DNA from: Desmonostoc muscorum LEGE 12446
Lineage (GTDB): Bacteria; Cyanobacteriota; Cyanobacteriia; Cyanobacteriales; Nostocaceae
Length of the DNA stretch: 64,000 nt
Assembly: GCF_015207005.2 (NCBI RefSeq)
Contig: NZ_JADEXS020000001.1
Span: forward strand, 6,285,001 to 6,349,000
Direction of reading: 5' to 3'
Positions 52,601 to 60,452 of this stretch are shown in pieces; position 1 is the stretch's first letter; each line of letters starts with the position of its first letter. The position numbers were made by a program, and so were the translations under genes. Below the pieces are notes generated by a model, which was not told the origin of the DNA, made no database searches, and was given only the letters and a program-made list of their open reading frames with translations.

Positions 52601-54243
52601 ACTTCGTAGAGTTCTCGACCCATATTTGCATATTGCGACCCTTGTCCAGAAAACATGAAAATGACAGGCTGTTCTCTATGCTCTTGATATACAGTAAAAG
52701 TTCGTTCTTGCTGCTGTGTTTCTAAAACATTGACAGCATCTTGAACATTTTGGCACACCAACATTCGGCGATAGTTGAAAGCCCTACGACCTACTTGTAA
52801 AGTATGAGCAACATTAGCTAAATTTATCTCTGGATTTTGTTTAAAGTACGCTAATAAATTCCCAGTTGTACTTTCTAAGGCTGTACTAGTTTTGGCTGAT
52901 AATAAGATTAATTGCCAAGGTCTAGATTTATCAACATGTCTAACTTCCGGTGCTTCTTCCAGAATTACATGGGCATTAGTTCCACCAAAACCCAAGGAAC
53001 TAATTCCTGCTCTCCGGGGAGTATTGTTAGTTTTCCAATCAGTCAGTTTAGTATTAACATAAAAGGGACTATTTACAAAATCAATCTCAGGATTGGGGAC
53101 TTCAAAATTGATGCTAGGAGGGATTTTTTTATATTTTAATGCTTGTACAGTTTTAATTAGACTTGCTATGCCAGCAGCTATATCTAAATGTCCAATATTT
53201 GGCTTGACTGAACCGATAGCACAGAAGCCATTTCTTGATGTGAAAGCACGAAAAGCCTTAGTCAATGCGGCAATTTCCACTGGATCTCCAGCAGCGGTTC
53301 CAGTTCCATGAGTTTCTATATAAGAAATATCATCAGCATCTATTCCAGCATTTGCCAAAGCTTCTACAATAACTTCAGCCTGACCATTTACACTAGGTGC
53401 GGTATAACTAACTTTTAAAGAGCCATCATTGTTGATTGCTGAACCTTTAACAACTGCATGAATGTAATCTCTATCTGCTATGGCATCTTTTAATCTTTTT
53501 AATACAATTATTCCAAGTCCACTGCCGAAAAGAGTACCCTGTGCTTTAGCATCGAAGGCTCTACAATGACCATCAGGAGATAAAATTCCATCTTGTTCAT
53601 AGTAATAACCTGATTTTTGTGGAACTATAATTGTAACCCCACCAGCTAATGCAATATCACACTCTTCGTCAAGTAGACTTTTGCAAGCTAAGTGTAAGGC
53701 AACTAATGAAGTAGAGCAGTAAGTTTGGACTCCTACACTTGGCCCTTTTAAATTTAATTTATATGAGACATTTGTGGTCAAAAAATCTTTGTTAAAAGTA
53801 TAGTTGTTGGAAATAACCCTGGAATTAACGTTATTATATATATTGTTAAAAAAGTAAGTGTTTGTGCTGACACCGCCATAAACTCCAATCAAACCATTGT
53901 ATGTTTCTGGGTCATATCCAGCGTTTTCAAGAGCTTCCCAAGCACATTGTATGAATAGGCGATGTTGGGGGTCAATTAGTTCGGCTTCTTTGGGACTGTA
54001 ACCAAAGAATCTAGCATCAAAATGTTCAATATCTGGTAGTATAGGCGCTGCCTTAACATAATTTTGGTCGTTTAAAACTTCTTCTTCGAGATTTAAATCT
54101 ACTAAGTCATGATTGGAGAAAAATGAAATAGATTCAACTTTATTTTGGATATTCTGCCAAAACTCATCGATATTCTTTGCACCAGGGAAACGACCAGACA
54201 TTCCCACTATTGCTACATCTAGATTTACTGTTGATTCTTCCAT
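49657..54243 (-). CDS. Type I polyketide synthase module, KS-AT-KR(broken)-ACP
   Basis: A 1528-residue module. KS (about 8-430): Cys in QTYCSTSLVALH, His in ETHGTGTAAGDP and PNIGHLD, all intact. AT (about 529-830): FSGQGSQYANMG, GHSIGEYVAA (622) and HAFHS (721), intact and of the malonyl type. The KR region (about 1150-1360): the NADPH loop TGGLGGIG reads TGGLESIE, and ADVT reads ADRT, though YSAAN is kept. Ketoreduction is therefore probably lost. ACP: LGGDSLIATQL (about 1466). The C-terminal LLLEKIEELSEEEVEALL is a docking tail for the NRPS. There is no DH or ER. It is the last PKS before the NRPS. Confidence 0.95.
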   Translation of the reverse strand: MEESTVNLDVAIVGMSGRFPGAKNIDEFWQNIQNKVESISFFSNHDLVDLNLEEEVLNDQNYVKAAPILPDIEHFDARFFGYSPKEAELIDPQHRLFIQCAWEALENAGYDPETYNGLIGVYGGVSTNTYFFNNIYNNVNSRVISNNYTFNKDFLTTNVSYKLNLKGPSVGVQTYCSTSLVALHLACKSLLDEECDIALAGGVTIIVPQKSGYYYEQDGILSPDGHCRAFDAKAQGTLFGSGLGIIVLKRLKDAIADRDYIHAVVKGSAINNDGSLKVSYTAPSVNGQAEVIVEALANAGIDADDISYIETHGTGTAAGDPVEIAALTKAFRAFTSRNGFCAIGSVKPNIGHLDIAAGIASLIKTVQALKYKKIPPSINFEVPNPEIDFVNSPFYVNTKLTDWKTNNTPRRAGISSLGFGGTNAHVILEEAPEVRHVDKSRPWQLILLSAKTSTALESTTGNLLAYFKQNPEINLANVAHTLQVGRRAFNYRRMLVCQNVQDAVNVLETQQQERTFTVYQEHREQPVIFMFSGQGSQYANMGRELYEVEPTFRRHVDTCAEILQPQLGLDIRDLLFPKSEQIDAANQKLQQTAFTQPALFVIEYALAKLLMSWGVLPTAMIGHSIGEYVAAAIAGVFSLEDALFIVAKRGQLMQQLPPGSMLAIPLPEKEVRSLIPNSVEIAAVNSRTSCVVSGTKEAIATLKNELSSQGIEYRLLHTSHAFHSQMMSSILEEFVRSFKKIKLNPPRIRFISNVTGTWIIDAQATNPSYWSQHLRQTVKFSDGISQLLRQLEGVFLEVGPGRTLSTLTKQHLDINTKQNVLTSLPHVQEQKSDTSFLLQTLGQLWLFGVNIDWSGFYTHEQRHRLPLPPYPFERQRYWIDPKYSAVSLNSKLSTLDKKEDITDWFYIPSWRRSLLAHSSSDQTESRQKEWLFFVDDYGVAQKTINALINQVKNVITVKYGENFNKINEGIYTINPSIQKDYDLLFTELIQLDKFPQNIAYFISFNNHSGNYLEFQNLLLLSQSLSKVKTDQRLQLWVVSNHIQEVNGNEILDPEEATVLGLCQVIPQEYPNITCRSIDIALTNSVIREDAEKEQKDYNNNIINQLLNEFSAVSSDLVVAYRGLYRWVQTFEPIRLTPVVEEKTPLRKEGVYLFTGGLESIEFVLAEYLAKNLQAKLVFIEDLDFPENDDLLQWVETHTQEDKISYKIQQLLALKKLGAKVLVMRADRTNYQHMHQIFTSENIKQINGVIISTGIKREQIFGSVPEINRIELEKLLKYQYHQITVLEQVLQNIKLDFCIVFSSLSSILGGFGLGLYSAANHFIDTLIKKHNQNNYSPWYTINWDKLELNFDQKQKNLKQLPGVELGITPTEAIEVFKRIFSLEQGTQIVVSTVDIKARQNYAFHLDYLANPKSSNQLDSSPRYSRPQLNNSYLAPTNELEKQITQIWQEILGIAEVGICDNFYELGGDSLIATQLVSRLRAKFPIDLPLRDLLSQAMIPVKQAEMIEQLLLEKIEELSEEEVEALLANK

Positions 54244-54276
54244 GACTTTCTTAACCAGATAAATTAACTTTGTATT

Positions 54277-57200
54277 TTAGTGAGTTTGCATTTTTATCTG
54301 TCTTCTTCTTTGTCCTCTATTTAGCCTTTGTTCAAAACTATTTTTATCAGATTCTTCAGGATTAAAAATATTTGCCATAGAGCTTATATTTGGACATTCA
54401 TACAGCTTGGCAACAGAAAGATTTGAATCAAATTGCTTATTTAAGATGGTAATAAGTTGAATACCTATGAGGGAATCACCACCAAGCTCAAAGAAGTTAT
54501 CATAAATTCCTATGCGTTCAATTCCAATAACTTCTTGCCAAATATCAACTAGTTTTTGCTCATTTTTATTTCGCGGCGCAACATAATCATTACTGAGTTC
54601 AGGTCGGGGATATTTTAATTTAGATGAATTGACAGGTTCTAAAAAATCTAATCCTGGTATTTTGTTGTCATAATTATAACGTTTGAGTACATCCAATAAG
54701 TCAGACGTAGATATTACAACTTGGGGGATTGTATTTCCCAAAATTCTGAGAAAAACTTCTACACCTTCATCAGGTAATATACCTTGTTTAAGATTTTCTA
54801 ATCGCAATTCTTGGAGTCGTTGGGGTAATTCTGTGTTTACTGCCATGCCAACTTCTTGCCAAGTATCCCAATTAATGCTTGTAAGAAATCGTCCTTCTTT
54901 TCCCCCATTAGAGTGAGCATAAGCATCCAAAAAAGCATTTGCAGCGCAATAATCTACTTGTCCAAATTCCGCCACAATTGAGCTATTTGATGAGACTAAA
55001 ACAAAGAAATCTAACTCAATGTTTTTAAGAATTGCATCAATAACTATTGTTCCCTTTACCTTGGGAGCCAGAATTCTTTCTGCTTCTTCTGGAGTTTTTC
55101 GTTGAATTGCACCGCCTCCAGGAACTCCAGCGGCGTGGATAACGCCATTGAGTTGACCAAATTGTTGTTTAGCTTGAACGATCGCACTTCGCATCTGTTC
55201 TGTGTTGGTGACATCAGCCGCGATCGCCAAAACTTCAGCACCCAAGTCTTCAAGTTCTTGAAGTTTGCGAATCTTACAGCTAGTTCTATCAGTCTCATCA
55301 TGAGTAGACACCCATTGAGACCATTCATCTTTGTTGGGTAAAGCAGAACGTCCTACTAACAGTAATTTTGCTTGTACAGTTCGAGCTAAATATTCTGCCA
55401 AAACAAGTCCGATACCTCCGAGTCCGCCTGTAATTAAATAGACTCCTCTTTCTCGTAGTCGAGGCTTTTCAATTTTAGTTTTCTCAAAACGCACTGGCTC
55501 AAAACTCTGCACCCAACGATTCAAACCTCGATAAGCAATTAACTTTTCCGATTTATCAACTGTCAGTTCTGCAAGTAAATTTTCTATCAGTTTTTCTTCT
55601 TGCCAACTGCCATTATAAGGAAGGATAACATCAATACTACGGCAATTGATATTTGCATATTCTTGAGAAATAACTTTAACTGGGCCGAGTAAAGTTGCTT
55701 TTTCTGGACAAAGCACTTCAGTTCCTGTAACTGGCTGTAAGTTATTAGAAATAACTATGATTTCAAAATCATTAGTAGTTTCTCGTCTTCCTAAAGCTTG
55801 GGCGATAAATAATAAACTATAAAATCCCTTTATTTGGGCTAGCTCTACTTTTTGCTCAACGACAGGTGTAACATTCCACAAATGAAGTATGTTTTTTGGT
55901 AACTTATTTTTTCTGATTAATTCTTCAAATAAAACATCATAATCATGATGATTTTCTGGATTGATACTATATTCAGACTCGCCTAGTATGGTAAAGGTGT
56001 CACCTAATTTAACTGTAACTACATCTTGGTTTTGTTTTTCTAGTTGCTTGACCAAGTTGATACCGAAGCCGCACTCATCGATAAATACCAAAGTGCAAGA
56101 TTTTTCAGTTCCTAATTCTTGGTTATCGAGTTGCACTGGCGGTAAAGAAGGCTTCCAAAAAGGAATATAAAACCAATCGGCTATATCAGGTTTTTTAACT
56201 AGTGAACTATGATTATTATCTTTTCCTGGCTTTTTCGCATCAATCCAATACCTTTGCCGTTCAAAAGGATAAGTAGGTAAAGGTAAACGATGACGTTGTT
56301 CTTCGCTATAAAATTCTGACCAATCTATACTGACACCAAAAAGCCACAACTGTCCCAATGTCTGCAACAAAAAGCTGACATCTGATTGTTGATTTTGAGA
56401 TAAACAGATCAGTACATGTTGTTTGACATTGATATCTAAATGTTCTTTAGTTAATCTACTTAAATTTTGTTCCCGTCCTACCTCTAGAAAAACACCTTCA
56501 AACTGCTCTAAAATTTGAGATATACTATCAGATAATCTACCATTTTGTTGTAAATTTTGACACCAATAATTAAGATTTGTGGCTTGTGCATCTGTAATCC
56601 AACTACCAGTTAAATTGGAAATAAAGCGAATTCGCGGTGGATTTAGTTTAACTTTTTTTAGCCCTTGTAATTGTTCTTTATTTGCTACAATTGCTAAGGC
56701 ATCTTCTAAGGAAAATACACCTGCGATCGCAGCTGCTACATATTCACCAATACCCTCACCAATCATCGCTTCTGGTAGCACACCCCATGACATCAATAAC
56801 TCAGCTAGGGCGTACTCAATTACAAATAATCCTGCATTGGTGAGGCTAGGTACAGCAATTTTATCTGACTCTGAAAACAGTAAATCGCGGATATCAAGAC
56901 CGAGGTGGGGTTGCAAAATTTCGGCACAATTATCTACATGTTTCCGATATGTTGCTTCAACTTCATATAATTCTCGGCTGATATTCGATACTTTTCCTGA
57001 AAATATGAAGATAACAGGATAACGAATTGGTTTAAAATGATAGTTAAAAACACGTTCTTGTTCGTGATTTTGAAGTAATTTAACTGAGTCATTCAAGTCT
57101 TGACAAACTATCATACGTCGATGGTCAAAAGCTCGACGACCTACTTGTAGGGTGTAAGCTACATCAGCCAGGTTAATATTTGGATGTTGCTGGAGGTAAG

Positions 57201-58626
57201 TAGCTAAATTGGCTGCCGCAGCTTCTAAAGCGGTGCTGGTTTTAGCTGATAATAATATTAACTGCCAAGGACGAGAAGCACTAGATTCCTCAATTAATGG
57301 AGCTTCTTGTAATATTACGTGGGCATTAGTTCCACCAACACCAAAAGAACTTACACCTGCTCTACGAGGTAACCCGTTAGTTTTCCACTCTGATAATTTG
57401 GTGTTGACGTAGAAGGGACTGTTAGCAAAATCTATCTCTGGATTTGGTTTGTCAAAATGTAAACTAGGGGGTATTTGTTGATGTTTTAATGCCAGGACTG
57501 TTTTAATTAAACCTGTGACACCTGCTGCTGTATCCAGATGCCCAATATTGGTTTTTACTGAACCGATAGCGCAGAAACTTTTTTGATTTGTGCTAGCACG
57601 AAAAGCTTGTGTGAGAGCCTTAATTTCAATCGGATCTCCCAAGGGAGTTGCAGTTCCATGAGCTTCAATATAAGAAATAGTATCGGCTTCAACATCAGCT
57701 AAAGCAAGTGCTTCTGAAATTACTTCTCTTTGACCATTCACACTAGGCGCCGTAAAACCAACTTTTAAAGAGCCATCATTATTGATAGCCGAACCTTTAA
57801 TTACAGCATTAATAAAATCACCATCAGCAATAGCATCCTCCAATCTTTTTAACACAACAATTCCCAAACCATCGCCAAACACTGTTCCTTTAGCGTTAGC
57901 ATCAAAAGTCCGGCAATGTCCGTCAGGGGAATGAAGAACTCCCTCTTGATACAGATAACCAGATTTTTGGGGTAACTTGGCTATGGAAACACCACCAGCC
58001 AAAGCTATATCACTTTCTCCATTGAGTAAACTTTGACAGGCTAAATGTACAGCTATTAATGATGTAGAGCAGTTATTCTGAACATTTATACTTGGTCCGG
58101 TAAGATTTAATTTGTAAGAAGTTTGTGTGCTTAAATTATCTTTTTCATTACCAATAAAAATATTTAAAGCATCTACCGAATCGATTAATTCTTTATTTGA
58201 AGCTAAATTTGTAAATAAATAATTACTGTTAGTGACACCAGCATAAACCCCTATTTTACCTTTGTAAGATTCAGAATCATAGCCCGCAGATTCTAAAGCT
58301 TCCCAAGCAGACTCTAAAAACAGACGATGCTGCGGATCTGTGATTTCAGCTTCTCTGGGAGTATATCCAAAAAATGCAGCATCAAATAACTCAATCCCTT
58401 CTATGAAGCTACCTACTTTCACATAATTTGGGTCATTAAGTAAAGTTAGTTCTACACCCGTAGTTTGCAGTTCTTCATCTGTAAAATGCGAAATTGATTC
58501 TACTCCATCTCGCAAATTTTCCCAAAACTTATCAACGTTGTTTGCCCCTGGAAAGCGGCCAGTTATGCCAATAATAGCTATTGCATCGTTATCATCAAAA
58601 TTGTCAAATTCTTGATAATTCTTCAT
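54277..58626 (-). CDS. Type I polyketide synthase module, KS-(degenerate AT)-KR-ACP
   Basis: A 1449-residue module starting at ATG 58626 (a TTG lies one codon earlier). KS (about 12-435): QNNCSTSLIAVH, EAHGTATPLGDP, TNIGHLD, all intact. AT region: the entry motif reads FSGKVSNISREL instead of FSGQGSQ..., the nucleophile motif reads GEGIGEYVAA instead of GHSIGEYVAA (Ser lost), and about 85 residues including the HAFHS block are missing compared with the next module. KR: TGGLGGIGLVLAEYLA, GRSALP, VDYCAANAFLDA, intact. ACP: LGGDSLIGIQL (about 1384). The Arg-rich tail NRGQRRRQIK could dock to the next protein. Malonyl must be loaded by another AT. Confidence 0.94.
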   Translation of the reverse strand: MKNYQEFDNFDDNDAIAIIGITGRFPGANNVDKFWENLRDGVESISHFTDEELQTTGVELTLLNDPNYVKVGSFIEGIELFDAAFFGYTPREAEITDPQHRLFLESAWEALESAGYDSESYKGKIGVYAGVTNSNYLFTNLASNKELIDSVDALNIFIGNEKDNLSTQTSYKLNLTGPSINVQNNCSTSLIAVHLACQSLLNGESDIALAGGVSIAKLPQKSGYLYQEGVLHSPDGHCRTFDANAKGTVFGDGLGIVVLKRLEDAIADGDFINAVIKGSAINNDGSLKVGFTAPSVNGQREVISEALALADVEADTISYIEAHGTATPLGDPIEIKALTQAFRASTNQKSFCAIGSVKTNIGHLDTAAGVTGLIKTVLALKHQQIPPSLHFDKPNPEIDFANSPFYVNTKLSEWKTNGLPRRAGVSSFGVGGTNAHVILQEAPLIEESSASRPWQLILLSAKTSTALEAAAANLATYLQQHPNINLADVAYTLQVGRRAFDHRRMIVCQDLNDSVKLLQNHEQERVFNYHFKPIRYPVIFIFSGKVSNISRELYEVEATYRKHVDNCAEILQPHLGLDIRDLLFSESDKIAVPSLTNAGLFVIEYALAELLMSWGVLPEAMIGEGIGEYVAAAIAGVFSLEDALAIVANKEQLQGLKKVKLNPPRIRFISNLTGSWITDAQATNLNYWCQNLQQNGRLSDSISQILEQFEGVFLEVGREQNLSRLTKEHLDINVKQHVLICLSQNQQSDVSFLLQTLGQLWLFGVSIDWSEFYSEEQRHRLPLPTYPFERQRYWIDAKKPGKDNNHSSLVKKPDIADWFYIPFWKPSLPPVQLDNQELGTEKSCTLVFIDECGFGINLVKQLEKQNQDVVTVKLGDTFTILGESEYSINPENHHDYDVLFEELIRKNKLPKNILHLWNVTPVVEQKVELAQIKGFYSLLFIAQALGRRETTNDFEIIVISNNLQPVTGTEVLCPEKATLLGPVKVISQEYANINCRSIDVILPYNGSWQEEKLIENLLAELTVDKSEKLIAYRGLNRWVQSFEPVRFEKTKIEKPRLRERGVYLITGGLGGIGLVLAEYLARTVQAKLLLVGRSALPNKDEWSQWVSTHDETDRTSCKIRKLQELEDLGAEVLAIAADVTNTEQMRSAIVQAKQQFGQLNGVIHAAGVPGGGAIQRKTPEEAERILAPKVKGTIVIDAILKNIELDFFVLVSSNSSIVAEFGQVDYCAANAFLDAYAHSNGGKEGRFLTSINWDTWQEVGMAVNTELPQRLQELRLENLKQGILPDEGVEVFLRILGNTIPQVVISTSDLLDVLKRYNYDNKIPGLDFLEPVNSSKLKYPRPELSNDYVAPRNKNEQKLVDIWQEVIGIERIGIYDNFFELGGDSLIGIQLITILNKQFDSNLSVAKLYECPNISSMANIFNPEESDKNSFEQRLNRGQRRRQIKMQTH

Positions 58627-58629
58627 CAA

Positions 58630-58761
58630 AAAAATACCTAACTACACTTATTTTTATCAGCAACTACACCATTTCTCATTTATTTAGACCATGCTCTTGT
58701 CTTCCTCTCTGCGCCTCTGCGTCTCTGCGTGAGATAAAAAATTTTGACTCTGAGTAGCTTC
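58630..58761. other. Spacer with dispersed ctctgcgcctctgcg repeat
   Basis: The 130-base gap between the decarboxylase and the PKS holds a copy of the tctctgcgcctctgcg repeat (58705-58735), ending in gtgagataaaa. It is the only larger break within the cluster core and could contain a secondary promoter; none can be identified. Confidence 0.55.
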
Positions 58762-60417
58762 TCAACAATCTGATATCTCTAAATCTAAAGCAATGTGAAT
58801 TTGGTCATTTAAAACTGCATCAATATCATCTTTAGTAGTCAGTGGATTAGCAATTACCGCACGCAGCGCAGTTACAGAAATTTCTTTTTCTAAACAGGTA
58901 ATTGTTTTTGTTGTCCGCGAGATAAAAGTACGACCAGCTTGGCGTTGACTTTTTTGCAGGCGTTCATTAAATATATTAATTTGTTGATTATCAGTTTCTG
59001 TTAATTGGTTTTTAACTGCAAGTTCTCTTAAAGACTCCGGAATATAACGGTAAAGAAGCAGATTTATATCCGGTTCCGATAGTAACTCAAATTCCGGCAT
59101 ATTATTGACACAATCAGCCATATATTGTGTTTTCTCAATTCCTGCATCAATCAAAAATTCATAACCTTTCAACCCTATCAAATGTAGTCCAGCATGTAAA
59201 AATAATGCCATACCGGGACGAGAACCTTCTAAAGCGCGTTTTCCTAAATCAAATGAACCCTTACGCATGGTGTAGCTAGCATTTTTTTCAATAGATGAAG
59301 CTAGGTGTGGTTCGCGCATAAATACCATACCAATACCCATAGGTAAATACAGCTGTTTATGTCCATCAATTGTGACTGAATCAGCCCGTTCAATACCAAT
59401 AAGTTTTTGTCGATGTTGTTCGGAAAATATTAGTGGTCCACCCCAAGCTGCATCTACATGAAAATGAACATTTGCAGCTTGGGCAATATCTGCAATATCT
59501 AAAAGTGAGTCTATATTACCAGAATCTGTAGTACCGGCAACGCCAGCGATCGCAATAATATGCAAATTTTTGCTCTGACAATCTGCAACAGCTTGACGTA
59601 GGGCTGATAAATCCACTTGGTTATTACCATTAGTAGGAATTTTAATCAAACCATGCGTACCTATGCCTAATAAATCTGCTGCTTTTTCAAAAGAATAATG
59701 CATCAATTCAGAGCCAATTACCACCGCTCCTTGATAACCATAGTAATCTAAAGCTGCTGCTAAACCTGCCTTTTCTACACCTGGAAAACTCTTTTTTGCA
59801 CCCAAAGATTTATTACGCGCACACCATAATGCAATAATGTTTGCTGCGGTACCTCCGGAAACCAATATGCCTAAAGTGCTTTGGCTATTTTGGACATGCT
59901 CGCTATAAAATTCGTCAGAAAAGTTATAAATTAATCTATGGATCATTGCCAAAGCCTGACGCTCGTATGGACTAAAAGCTTTGGCTGTTTCTATTTTGAC
60001 AACATTCTGGTTCATTGCTGTCATCAGTTTTGCAAGAGGTCGTACAAAACAGGGTAATGCAGAGGTCATGTGACCTATAAACCGGGGTGAAGATGTATGT
60101 ATTGAATGATTAATAACATTATTTGCTAAATATTCCAGATAACTATCATAATCAGCAGGATTAGTGGGAACTTGACTATCAGCAAATGTTTCTATTAATG
60201 AATTAAATTCAATATCTGAATTAGTGTTAATGGTATTTAAAAAACTATCAACCAAGGCGTCAGTCTCAACAGCCATATTAGCTTCTATAGAGACTAATTT
60301 ATTAGATGGTGCAAATAATTGCATCACTTCATTTGCAACTGCATACTGTGGTGTTAGCTCATTCTTCAAAAAGAAATTTTGCTGAGTTTTTTCTTGTCTT
60401 TGCTGACTTAATGCCAT
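58762..60417 (-). CDS. PLP-dependent decarboxylase, PanP-like (probable aspartate 1-decarboxylase)
   Basis: A 551-residue PLP enzyme of the group II decarboxylase family, started at ATG 60417, which has GGAG upstream; GTG 60429 is the alternative. The family features are HTSSPRFIGHMTSALPCFV, VSGGTAANIIALW, VAGTTDSGNIDSLLDIADIA, HVDAAWGGP (Asp and Ala of the cofactor pocket), and the PLP Lys in TIDGHKQLYLP. The overall layout and the end ISRTTK...TALRAVIANPLTTKDDIDAVL match PanP, the enzyme that makes beta-alanine from aspartate in Vibrio and relatives. Glutamate or tyrosine decarboxylase cannot be excluded. It sits between two PKS genes, 36 bases after one. Confidence 0.9.
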   Translation of the reverse strand: MALSQQRQEKTQQNFFLKNELTPQYAVANEVMQLFAPSNKLVSIEANMAVETDALVDSFLNTINTNSDIEFNSLIETFADSQVPTNPADYDSYLEYLANNVINHSIHTSSPRFIGHMTSALPCFVRPLAKLMTAMNQNVVKIETAKAFSPYERQALAMIHRLIYNFSDEFYSEHVQNSQSTLGILVSGGTAANIIALWCARNKSLGAKKSFPGVEKAGLAAALDYYGYQGAVVIGSELMHYSFEKAADLLGIGTHGLIKIPTNGNNQVDLSALRQAVADCQSKNLHIIAIAGVAGTTDSGNIDSLLDIADIAQAANVHFHVDAAWGGPLIFSEQHRQKLIGIERADSVTIDGHKQLYLPMGIGMVFMREPHLASSIEKNASYTMRKGSFDLGKRALEGSRPGMALFLHAGLHLIGLKGYEFLIDAGIEKTQYMADCVNNMPEFELLSEPDINLLLYRYIPESLRELAVKNQLTETDNQQINIFNERLQKSQRQAGRTFISRTTKTITCLEKEISVTALRAVIANPLTTKDDIDAVLNDQIHIALDLEISDC

Positions 60418-60452
60418 TTTATACTCCACAAAGAATTTGTTATTTTAAATTT

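Noticed and set aside
58762..60417. Plain glutamate decarboxylase (GadB)
   Set aside because: The HTSSPRFIGHMTSALP block, length and C-terminal ANPLTTKDD fit PanP-like enzymes better; kept as an alternative in the entry.
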